Assembly (NCBI GenBank): GCA_035541655.1
Contig: DATKMY010000159.1
Span: forward strand, 1 to 26,162
Reading direction: 5' to 3'
Source: CAIWHR01 sp035541655
GTDB taxonomy: Bacteria; Pseudomonadota; Gammaproteobacteria; Burkholderiales; Casimicrobiaceae
DNA length: 26,162 bases
The position numbers were made by a program, and so were the translations under genes. Positions 1 through 7,556 of the stretch are shown in pieces. The notes beneath the pieces are model-generated. The model had not been told where the DNA came from. It saw only the letters and a program-made list of their open reading frames with translations, and did no database searches. Each line of letters begins with the position of its first letter. Position 1 is the stretch's first letter.

Positions 1-450
1 TGCCAGCAGGGCCGGAGCATTGATCTCCGCAATGGCCCTATCGCCAATCTGGGGAAAGAGGTTCGCTTCGAGCCGCCGGAGCACATCCGCCGCGTGATGC
101 GCCGTCCAGGTGGGCGAGTGCTTACCGTACCACTCGCGGGCCACGGCCTCGAAGCTGTTGGCTGCAGCGTGCTTCCTGAGCCGTTTTTGGGTCTGTTTCT
201 CGGCGGCGGGGTCCTTGCCTGCCGCCAGCAGCTTGCGCGCGGCGTCGCGGGCTTCCCGAGCCTCGACCAGCGAGACGGCTTTCCACTTGCCGAGCGCCAG
301 CAATTTCTCTTTGCCGTCGCGCCGGTACTTGAAGCGCCAGAGTTTCCCGCCGGCCGGCGACACTTCGAGATACAGACCGAGGCTATCCCACAAGCGAATC
401 GGCTTCGTGTCCGGCTTCGCATTGCGCACTTTCACGTCGGTCAGTGGCAT
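1..450 (-). CDS. Tyrosine recombinase (P4-type integrase), N-terminal part, cut by window edge
   Basis: This is the first 150 codons of a phage/island integrase that continues past position 1. The frame is open from an ATG at 450 to the edge. It begins with the arm-DNA-binding domain of P4-like integrases (DUF4102/Arm-DNA-bind_3, about residues 1-85): a KVRNAKP-like start, then DSLGLYLEV, WRFKYR and LALGKW blocks. The start of the SAM-like core-binding domain follows (FEAVAREWYGKH, about 108-119). The catalytic R-H-R-Y domain lies outside the window, so activity cannot be judged. A purine-rich AGAGAG stretch upstream of the ATG is a possible ribosome site. The gene reads away from the 3' end of tRNA-Ser, 155 bp away, which is the usual layout for an island integrated into a tRNA gene. 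The island body should therefore lie to the left. Family assignment is firm; element type is inferred. Confidence 0.88.
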   Translation of the reverse strand, partial: MPLTDVKVRNAKPDTKPIRLWDSLGLYLEVSPAGGKLWRFKYRRDGKEKLLALGKWKAVSLVEAREARDAARKLLAAGKDPAAEKQTQKRLRKHAAANSFEAVAREWYGKHSPTWTAHHAADVLRRLEANLFPQIGDRAIAEINAPALLA

Positions 451-604
451 TGGGGGTATCTCTCTTGGTCAGGGGGTAGATGCGCAGTTTTATACCCCCG
501 GTTACCCCCGGCTGTCAACGGCGGTTGTCGGCCGCTTGCGGCCTAAGTTTCATAGGGAAGATCCGGGGAGGGGTGCCGCTAGCGGCGGGTAACAGCGGGG
601 TATC
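451..604. promoter_or_regulatory. Integrase-tRNA gap rich in heptamer repeats and palindromes
   Basis: This 154-bp gap carries four exact copies of one heptamer: GGGGGTA at 452-458 and 472-478 (20 bp apart), and its complement TACCCCC at 493-499 and 503-509 (10 bp apart). Degenerate copies sit at 586-591 (CGGGTA) and 597-602 (GGGGTA). It also holds a near-palindrome GGCCGC-TT-GCGGCC at 530-543 and a perfect 12-bp palindrome GCCGCTAGCGGC at 575-586. I see no ORF. The helical-turn spacing suggests protein binding sites: integrase arm sites, excisionase sites or an integrase operator. That role is inferred. Confidence 0.5.
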
Positions 605-694
605 TGGCGGAAGGTGTGAGATTCGAACTCACGGTGCCGTTGCCGACACGCCGGATTTCAAGTCCGGTGCATTAGACCACTCTGCCAACCTTCC
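605..694 (-). tRNA. tRNA-Ser (anticodon UGA)
   Basis: Read on the minus strand, this folds into a complete class II tRNA. The 7-bp acceptor stem is GGAAGGT/ACCTTCC, the anticodon stem CCGGA/TCCGG encloses the UGA anticodon, and the long variable arm (GTGTCG-GCAA-CGGCAC) is typical of serine tRNAs. The T arm is GTGAG-TTCGAAT-CTCAC. Discriminator G (608) and the CCA end (605-607) are encoded. It reads UCA and other UCN serine codons. Its 3' end faces the integrase gene, so the 3' half is the probable attachment site of the element to the left. The tRNA is intact, so the element restores the 3' end on integration. Confidence 0.96.
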
Positions 695-849
695 GTAGCG
701 GGGCTCGCCCTTGAAAATGCCTGCAACGACATGATATTAGCAAGCCGACCCGCCTGTCCCCCGTGGCCAGCCCCGGAGGAACGGCGCGACTTTCTGTTAG
801 TCTAACGAGCGGGTCCGTGGTGGACTCGGTGAGATTTTGAGGAGATGCC

Positions 850-1581
850 GTGGATAGCAAGTTCGAACCGGTGATGAGTTCAGGCGCACGACCCATTCCT
901 GCACCGACGCCGATGCCGGAAATGGAAGTCGCGGTCGACAGCGGCCGCGTCCTTCGCAATACCTATTGGCTGCTCGCACTGTCGATGCTGCCGACAGTCG
1001 CCGGCGCGCTCGCGGGAATGCAGTTCAACTTCATCGGCCTCTTCCGCGCTGCGCCGATAATGACGCCGCTCCTGATGTTCGGCGTGATGATCGGGTCGCT
1101 GTTCGTCGTGACGAGGCTCCGCAACAGCGGCTGGGGCGTCATCGCGCTGTTCGGATTCACGTTCATCGCGGGCCTGATGCTCACGCCCATCCTGACGGTC
1201 GCTGGGGGCTTCCGCAACGGCGGTCAGCTCGTCGCGCTGTCCGGCGGACTCACGGCGGCGGTCTTCTTCGCGCTGGCGGCGTACGCGTCGGTGACGAAGC
1301 GCGATTTCGCCTTCCTCGGGAAGTTCCTGTTCGTTGGCCTCGTGCTGCTGATCGTCGCTTCGCTCGCCAACATCTTCCTGCAGATGCCGGCGTTGACCGT
1401 CACGGTTTCCGCGATCGCGGTGCTGATCTTCTCGCTCTACTTGCTGCACGACCTGACGAACATCGTACGAGGCGGCGAAACCAACTACGTGATGGCGACG
1501 CTCAACCTGTTCCTGAGCGTGTACAATATATTCATTAGCTTGTTGAACCTGCTCCTGATCTTCTCGGGGCAGCGCGACTAG
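850..1581 (+). CDS. Bax inhibitor-1/YccA family inner-membrane protein
   Basis: A 243-residue, very hydrophobic protein with about seven membrane segments from residue 37 to the end, after a short Pro-rich cytoplasmic N-terminus. The C-terminal part (SLYLLHDLTNIVRGGETNYV, then a final hydrophobic helix) matches the YccA/YbhL branch of the Bax inhibitor-1 family. E. coli YccA interacts with the FtsH protease, and other family members are pH-sensitive calcium leak channels; the role here is not determined. The GTG start at 850 follows a GAGGAGAT ribosome site. The gene stands alone and ends in a strong terminator (1603-1631). Length fits the family (219-240 residues). Family confident, function open. 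Confidence 0.9.
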   Translation: MDSKFEPVMSSGARPIPAPTPMPEMEVAVDSGRVLRNTYWLLALSMLPTVAGALAGMQFNFIGLFRAAPIMTPLLMFGVMIGSLFVVTRLRNSGWGVIALFGFTFIAGLMLTPILTVAGGFRNGGQLVALSGGLTAAVFFALAAYASVTKRDFAFLGKFLFVGLVLLIVASLANIFLQMPALTVTVSAIAVLIFSLYLLHDLTNIVRGGETNYVMATLNLFLSVYNIFISLLNLLLIFSGQRD

Positions 1582-1602
1582 AAGTGTACCAACAGCGACT
1601 TA

Positions 1603-1631
1603 CGGGGCAACGCGAGTTGCCCCGTTTTTTT
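1603..1631 (+). terminator. Rho-independent terminator of the Bax-inhibitor-like gene
   Basis: A perfect 9-bp stem CGGGGCAAC/GTTGCCCCG (1603-1611 and 1616-1624) closes a GCGA tetraloop and is followed by seven T residues (1625-1631). It lies 22 bp after the stop codon and would end the plus-strand transcript before the convergent rlmD gene. Confidence 0.93.
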
Positions 1632-1750
1632 GGTGCGTCCGCCGGAAGATTGCACCGGCCGGGCGGGAAGATCCAGCCGGGCGGCGGCGAGCGCGTGCCT
1701 CATCATCACGGAGGCGCGCCGAGGCACCCTTGGCCCACCCGCCGGGGCGC

Positions 1751-3121
<1,371 letters not shown>

Positions 3122-3203
3122 GTCCGATTGTAGCTTTCGCGCGAGCCCGCGCTCTGGGCGGCGCGAGCGGACGCCTCGATGCGGTCGAGTAGAATTCGTA
3201 GCG
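3122..3203. promoter_or_regulatory. Divergent promoter region rlmD / tsaB
   Basis: This 82-bp gap must drive both genes. On the minus strand TACAAT (3127-3132) is a good -10 box for rlmD. On the plus strand TAGAAT (3190-3195) is a good -10 box for tsaB, ending 8 nt before its ATG. No TTGACA-like -35 is visible at the right distance for either. Both boxes imply very short or absent leaders. Confidence 0.45.
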
Positions 3204-3899
3204 ATGCGTATCCTCGCGCTCGACACGTCGACCGATTGGTGCGCCGTCGCCGCAGGCGATGGCGCGCGTTGGCACGTTCGCGAAGAGCGCGCGGGTCGGG
3301 GACATTCGGAACGGCTGGTGCCGATGATCGATGCCGCGCTCGCCGAAGCGGGCTGGTCGCTGTCCGATCTCGACGGCCTCGCGTTCGGCGCGGGCCCCGG
3401 GTCGTTCACCGGAATTCGCATCGGCTGCGGCGTTGCCCAGGGCCTTGCCTTCGGGTGCGCAATCCGCGTCATCGCCGTTCCGACGCTCGCGGCCATCGCG
3501 CAGGAAGCCTTTCGTGCGCGCGGCTGGCAGCGCGTGATTACCTGCCTAGACGCGAGGATGAGGGAGGTCTATGCGGGTTCATATGCTCGCGCCGGAACAG
3601 AGTGGCGAGAGATCGCCGCACCGACGGTCGGCCCGCCGCAACACCTCGTCCCGCCGGCAACGGACGGCAGCTGGGCGGGTGCCGGCAATGGATTTTCCGC
3701 CTACCCGGCGCTCGCGACACGGCTTGCACTGACCGAGGTCGACGCCTCGGTACGTCCGACCGCGCGCGCGATCGGCGAGCTCGCGCTTCCCCGCTTTGTC
3801 GCGGGTGAGGGCGTTCCGGCGGCCGCGGCGCTGCCCCTCTACGTGCGTCATCGCGTCGCGCTGACCACGGCCGAGCGCGATGCCGGCCTCAGGCTCTGA
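3204..3899 (+). CDS. tsaB: tRNA threonylcarbamoyladenosine biosynthesis protein TsaB
   Basis: TsaB (YeaZ) is the non-catalytic partner of TsaD. With TsaC and TsaE it makes t6A37 in ANN-decoding tRNAs, an essential modification in most bacteria. The 231-residue product has the ASKHA-like N-terminus with LALDTSTDW (residues 3-11) and the diagnostic GAGPGSFTGIRIG block near residues 63-75. The frame is open further upstream, but ATG 3204 gives the standard N-terminus and the extension would overlap rlmD. The gene opens a run tsaB-rimI-udg with 15 and 16 bp gaps, probably one operon; tsaB-rimI neighbours are common in proteobacteria. The C-terminus is weakly conserved, as usual. Confidence 0.94.
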   Translation: MRILALDTSTDWCAVAAGDGARWHVREERAGRGHSERLVPMIDAALAEAGWSLSDLDGLAFGAGPGSFTGIRIGCGVAQGLAFGCAIRVIAVPTLAAIAQEAFRARGWQRVITCLDARMREVYAGSYARAGTEWREIAAPTVGPPQHLVPPATDGSWAGAGNGFSAYPALATRLALTEVDASVRPTARAIGELALPRFVAGEGVPAAAALPLYVRHRVALTTAERDAGLRL

Positions 3900-3914
3900 A
3901 GCGAGGCAGGCGCG

Positions 3915-4415
3915 ATGGCGACGCTTCCGCAGCACGTCTTGCCGTCGAGCGTGGCATGGCGCCCGATGCGCGACGGCGATCTCGCAACGGTGGCGGCGCT
4001 CGAGGCGCAGATTCACGCCGCGCCCTGGACGATCGGCAACTTCCGCGATGCGCTTGCAGCGGGGTACGCGGCGCGCGTCGGCGAGCGCGACGGTCGCATC
4101 GTCGTCTACGGCGTGCTGATGCTCGGACCGGGCGAAGCCCAGATCCTCAACCTGTCGGTGGTCGCGGACGCGCGCCGCCAGGGTCTCGGACGCGAGCTGC
4201 TGCGCTACTTCGTCGACGACGCGCGATGGCTCCATGCGGGGCAGATCTTTCTCGAGGTTCGCGCGTCGAACGTCGCGGCGATCGCGCTCTACGAGACCGA
4301 GGGCTTCGCGCCGGTGGCGCGGCGGCTCGGCTACTATCCCGGCGCTGGCGCCGAGTCGCCGCGCGAGGATGCGCTGGTGATGCGGCGTCCGCTGCGCGCG
4401 ACGCTCGCGCGCTGA
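3915..4415 (+). CDS. rimI: Ribosomal protein S18-alanine N-acetyltransferase RimI
   Basis: A 166-residue GNAT acetyltransferase that acetylates the N-terminal alanine of ribosomal protein S18 using acetyl-CoA. The acetyl-CoA loop is visible as VVADARRQGLGREL (about residues 79-92), and the RimI-type ASNVAAIALYETEGF motif (about 116-130) includes the catalytic-region Tyr. Length is close to E. coli RimI (148) with a slightly longer N-terminus. It sits between tsaB and a family-4 uracil-DNA glycosylase gene in a tight operon. In enterics the neighbour of rimI is holD, which bears on the next gene. Confidence 0.93.
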   Translation: MATLPQHVLPSSVAWRPMRDGDLATVAALEAQIHAAPWTIGNFRDALAAGYAARVGERDGRIVVYGVLMLGPGEAQILNLSVVADARRQGLGRELLRYFVDDARWLHAGQIFLEVRASNVAAIALYETEGFAPVARRLGYYPGAGAESPREDALVMRRPLRATLAR

Positions 4416-4431
4416 CCCCGATCGGCTGCCG

Positions 4432-5247
4432 ATGCCCGACCGTGACGATGTTCTGACGGAGCTCGGGCTGACGCCGGTCTGGCGGCGGCGAGCGCTCGGC
4501 GGGGCCGGGGCGGTCGACGCCAGCGGGGCGGAAACGATCGACGCTCCGCAACGAAGCGATGAGACCGCCGGCGTGCGGGCGCCCGCTGCTGCCGCGGCGG
4601 TCGGCACGGTCGATGCGCCCCGCGCCACGGAGTCCCGCACCGCGCGGATCGCGAAGGTCGAGTGGCGCGACTTCGCGCAGGACGTCGATTCCTGCACTGC
4701 CTGCGGGCTCGCCCGCGGGCGGAGGAAATCCGTTCCCGGGGTCGGCGATCCTCATGCCGAGTGGCTGTTTGTCGGCGAGGCGCCCGGCGCCGAAGAGGAC
4801 GCGCGAGGGGAGCCCTTCGTCGGCCAGGCGGGAAAGCTCCTCGACAACATGCTGGCGGCGCTCGGCATGAAGCGTGGCGAGAACGTCTACATCGCCAACG
4901 TGCTCAAGTGCCGACCTCCGAACAACCGCACGCCGGACCCGCTGGAGGTCGAGGCGTGCCAGCCCTACCTGGATCGTCAGATCGCGCTCATCAGGCCGAA
5001 GATCATCGTCGCGCTCGGCAAGAGCGCGGCGACCACGCTGCTCGCGGTCGAGGCGTCGATCGCGAGCCTGCGCGGGCGCGTCCACCGCTATCGCGGCGTT
5101 CCACTCGTCGTCACCTACCATCCGGCCTACCTGCTGCGCAACTTGCCCGACAAGGCGAAGGCATGGGAGGATCTTCTTTTCGCGCGGCGCACGTTGCGCG
5201 GAGCCGGGGCGGCAGACCCGGCGCAGAGCGCCGACCTGAACGTTTGA
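4432..5247 (+). CDS. Family-4 uracil-DNA glycosylase with psi-like N-terminal peptide
   Basis: This enzyme removes uracil from DNA in base excision repair. The catalytic domain (about residues 75-255) has GEAPGAEED (115-123), HPAYLLR (230-236) and four cysteines placed for the family's [4Fe-4S] cluster: C88, C91, C160 and C176. Before it lie about 55 Ala/Thr/Asp-rich residues (21-75), probably a disordered linker, preceded by a conserved-looking peptide at residues 1-20 with RD-x2-L-x2-LGLT and then an Arg run. That peptide resembles the N-terminus of E. coli DNA polymerase III psi (HolD), recalled as RRDWQLQQLGIT followed by RR. The psi N-terminal peptide binds the DnaX collar of the clamp loader. 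A tethering role is inferred; the glycosylase family is firm. Last gene of tsaB-rimI-udg. Confidence 0.93.
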   Translation: MPDRDDVLTELGLTPVWRRRALGGAGAVDASGAETIDAPQRSDETAGVRAPAAAAAVGTVDAPRATESRTARIAKVEWRDFAQDVDSCTACGLARGRRKSVPGVGDPHAEWLFVGEAPGAEEDARGEPFVGQAGKLLDNMLAALGMKRGENVYIANVLKCRPPNNRTPDPLEVEACQPYLDRQIALIRPKIIVALGKSAATTLLAVEASIASLRGRVHRYRGVPLVVTYHPAYLLRNLPDKAKAWEDLLFARRTLRGAGAADPAQSADLNV

Positions 5248-5347
5248 AAGCGCGCGTCGTCGCCTCGAGCTCTTGCGCTGGCGGCATCTCAGCCCCATTT
5301 TCCCGCTGCAGCGCGAACCCGCATTCCGAACCCTGTCCGGAGGAAAG

Positions 5348-6025
5348 ATGATTCGCAAAGTCGCCGCCCTGGTCGCCGTGTCCACCCTGCTCGTCCTTTC
5401 GGGCTGCGGCTACAACGACCTGCAGCGCCAGGACGAAGGGATCAAGGCCGCATGGTCCGAAGTGCTCAACCAGTATCAGCGCCGCGCCGATCTCGTGCCG
5501 AACCTCGTGAACACGGTCAAGGGCTATGCGGCGCAGGAAGAGCGCGTGTTGACCGAGGTGACGAACGCGCGGGCGAACGTGGGCGCGATCAAGGCCACGC
5601 CGGAGCTCGTCAACGATCCCGTCGCGTTTCAGAAATTCATCAAGGCGCAATCCGAGCTGCAGGGCGCGCTGTCGCGGCTCCTTGCCGTCTCCGAGGCCTA
5701 CCCACAGCTCAAGTCCGACGCGCTGTTTCGCGATCTCACCGCGCAGCTGGAAGGCACCGAGAACCGGATCACGGTCGCCCGCAATCGCTACATCAAGTCG
5801 GTCCAGGAATTCAACACCACGGTGCGGCAGTTTCCGACCAACCTCACGGCAATGGTGTTCAAGATGGACGTGAAGCCGAACTTCACCGTCGAGAACGAAG
5901 CCGCGGTGAGCGTGCCTCCGAAGGTCGACTTCGGCAAGCCGGCGGAACCGGCGGCAGCGCCGGCAACGCCGGCGCCCGCGGCGCCGAAGGCCGAGCCCGC
6001 CGCCGAGCCCGGCAAGAAGAGCTGA
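5348..6025 (+). CDS. lemA: LemA family lipoprotein
   Basis: A LemA protein of 225 residues. Residues 1-20 form a lipoprotein signal ending in the lipobox LSGC, so it is probably lipid-anchored in the envelope. The conserved LemA region follows: GYNDLQRQDE, VLNQYQRRADLVPNLVNTVKGYA (helical hairpins), then RNRYIKSVQEFNTTVRQFP near residues 145-163. The last 30 residues are a Pro/Ala/Lys tail. ATG 5348 follows a strong AGGAAAG ribosome site, so I prefer it to upstream in-frame starts. The molecular function of LemA is not established. It heads a lemA-TPM-TPM group, an arrangement that recurs across bacteria. Confidence 0.93.
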   Translation: MIRKVAALVAVSTLLVLSGCGYNDLQRQDEGIKAAWSEVLNQYQRRADLVPNLVNTVKGYAAQEERVLTEVTNARANVGAIKATPELVNDPVAFQKFIKAQSELQGALSRLLAVSEAYPQLKSDALFRDLTAQLEGTENRITVARNRYIKSVQEFNTTVRQFPTNLTAMVFKMDVKPNFTVENEAAVSVPPKVDFGKPAEPAAAPATPAPAAPKAEPAAEPGKKS

Positions 6026-6035
6026 TCGAAACGCA

Positions 6036-6983
6036 TTGAGCGCACGCGCTCTGCCGCTGCTCCCCATGGCTCGTGCGTACGCGACGCGAGTCGCAATGCG
6101 CCTGCTCGCCGGCCTGCTCGCCTTCGGCGCGCTCTGCGTCTGTGCGCAGACCTGGGAGACAGGCACCGACGGCTTGCTGCCCATCCCGCCGCTCGCCGCG
6201 CGCGTCACGGACCTCACGCATACGCTCTCGACTGCGGAGTCGACGGCACTCGAGGCGAAGCTCGCGGCCTGGGAGACGCGAACGTCGAACCAGCTCGTCG
6301 TGCTGGTCGTGCCGACGACGCAGCCGGAACCGATCGAGGCCTACTCGATCCGGGTCGCCGAGAAGTGGAAGATCGGGCGTAAGGGCCAGGACAACGGCGT
6401 CCTGTTCCTGATCGCGAAAAACGACAGGAAGATGCGGATCGAGGTCGGGTACGGCCTGGAAGGCGTGCTGCCCGACGTGACGGCGAAGCGCATCATCGCG
6501 GAGGACGTGGCCCCCGCCTTCCGCGAGGGCAGGTTCGCGCAGGGCATCGACGCGGGCGTCGATCGCATCATCGGCGTCGTCGGCGGAGAGTTCTCGGCGC
6601 CGAAGAGCACGGCGAAGGGGCCGGCGAGCTCCGCGGGCCAGTTCAACTTCGAGACGCTGTTCGTCATTCTTTTCATTGGCGTCCCGCTCGTCGGCCGAAT
6701 TCTCCGCGCGATCTTCGGGCGGCTCCTCGGCGCGACGATCGGCGCAGGCATCGTCGGTGGCGCAGCCTGGCTGTTCGTGGGGTCGATCGCAATCGCGATT
6801 GCCGCCGCCATCGTCGGGTTCGTCGTGATGATCTTCTTCGGCATCGGCGGCGCTCTTTCGCGTGGCGGCACCGGGGGGGTCGTGTCCGGCGGTGGTTGGG
6901 GCGGTGGGGGTTTCTCCGGTGGCGGGGGATTCTCGGGCGGCGGTGGCAGCTTCGGCGGCGGCGGCGCTTCGGGTAACTGGTAG
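6036..6983 (+). CDS. TPM-domain membrane protein (YgcG family), Gly-rich C-terminus
   Basis: An envelope protein with a signal peptide, then a TPM domain (DLTHTLS, the NQLVVLVVPTT strand, GQDNGVLFLIAKNDRKMRIEVGYGLEG, then LPDVTAKRII). Two hydrophobic stretches follow (about residues 208-235 and 235-270), then a flexible tail of about 40 Gly/Ser residues. TPM proteins include a plant thylakoid acid phosphatase and bacterial YgcG; no activity can be inferred here. The start is unclear. TTG 6036 gives 315 residues, while ATG 6066 and ATG 6096 are in frame, and the last gives the neatest signal peptide. No start has a good ribosome site, so translation may be coupled to lemA, whose stop is 10 bp upstream of 6036. 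Confidence 0.88.
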   Translation: MSARALPLLPMARAYATRVAMRLLAGLLAFGALCVCAQTWETGTDGLLPIPPLAARVTDLTHTLSTAESTALEAKLAAWETRTSNQLVVLVVPTTQPEPIEAYSIRVAEKWKIGRKGQDNGVLFLIAKNDRKMRIEVGYGLEGVLPDVTAKRIIAEDVAPAFREGRFAQGIDAGVDRIIGVVGGEFSAPKSTAKGPASSAGQFNFETLFVILFIGVPLVGRILRAIFGRLLGATIGAGIVGGAAWLFVGSIAIAIAAAIVGFVVMIFFGIGGALSRGGTGGVVSGGGWGGGGFSGGGGFSGGGGSFGGGGASGNW

Positions 6984-6997
6984 CCGAGATCGACGGC

Positions 6998-7510
6998 ATG
7001 CCCCACGGATCACTGCCCGGCCGCTTCCTCCGCCATCTGGCGACCGATCACGGCAGCGTGCGCCGCGCATTTCCGGATGCCGCGCTCGCGCGGATCGAAG
7101 CGCTGGTCGGCGAGGGTGAGAAGGGCCATCGCGGACAGGTGCGCTTCGCCGTCGAGCCCGCGCTTGCGCTCGCCCGCGTGCTCTCACGTGTCACGCCGCG
7201 CGAGCGCGCGCTGGAGGTTTTCGGTCTCTTGCGCGTCTGGGATACCGAAGAGAACTGCGGCATTCTCGTGTACCTGCTGCTCGCCGATCGCGCCGTCGAG
7301 ATCGTCGCCGACCGCGGAATACACCGGCGTGTCGGCGACGCCGCGTGGGAGGCGGTGTGCCGGAAGATGGAAGCCGCGTTTCGCGGCGGCCGCTTCGCGG
7401 AAGGCGTCGAGGCGGGGCTCGCCGAGGTCAACGCGCTTCTTGCCGAGCACTACCCGCGCGAGGGGGGCGGCGCAGGCAACGAGCTTCCGGATCGTCCGGT
7501 CGTTCTTTAG
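6998..7510 (+). CDS. Soluble TPM-domain protein
   Basis: A 170-residue second TPM-domain protein, 14 bp downstream of the membrane-bound one. It has no signal peptide and no membrane segment. The domain is recognisable from RVWDTEENCGILVYLLLADRAVEIVADRGI (about residues 81-110, given here in outline: EENCGILVYLL then RAVEIVADRGI) and the FRGGRFAEGVEAGLAEV helix near the end. It is probably cytoplasmic and expressed with lemA and the membrane TPM protein. Its function is unknown; pairing of one anchored and one soluble TPM protein with LemA is a recurrent arrangement. The gene converges on lplT, with 46 bp between stop codons. Confidence 0.86.
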   Translation: MPHGSLPGRFLRHLATDHGSVRRAFPDAALARIEALVGEGEKGHRGQVRFAVEPALALARVLSRVTPRERALEVFGLLRVWDTEENCGILVYLLLADRAVEIVADRGIHRRVGDAAWEAVCRKMEAAFRGGRFAEGVEAGLAEVNALLAEHYPREGGGAGNELPDRPVVL

Positions 7511-7556
7511 CCTTCGCTGCCGGGCGCCTGGACCTGGCGGAAGTGCGCGCCTGGGG

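Noticed and set aside
94..592. Two plus-strand frames over the integrase
   Set aside because: The minus strand encodes an unmistakable integrase N-terminus through the same bases, and the frames run on into the regulatory gap.
3579..5385. Long antisense frames over tsaB, rimI and the glycosylase gene
   Set aside because: Arg/Ala-rich translations without family motifs, opposite three well-supported genes.
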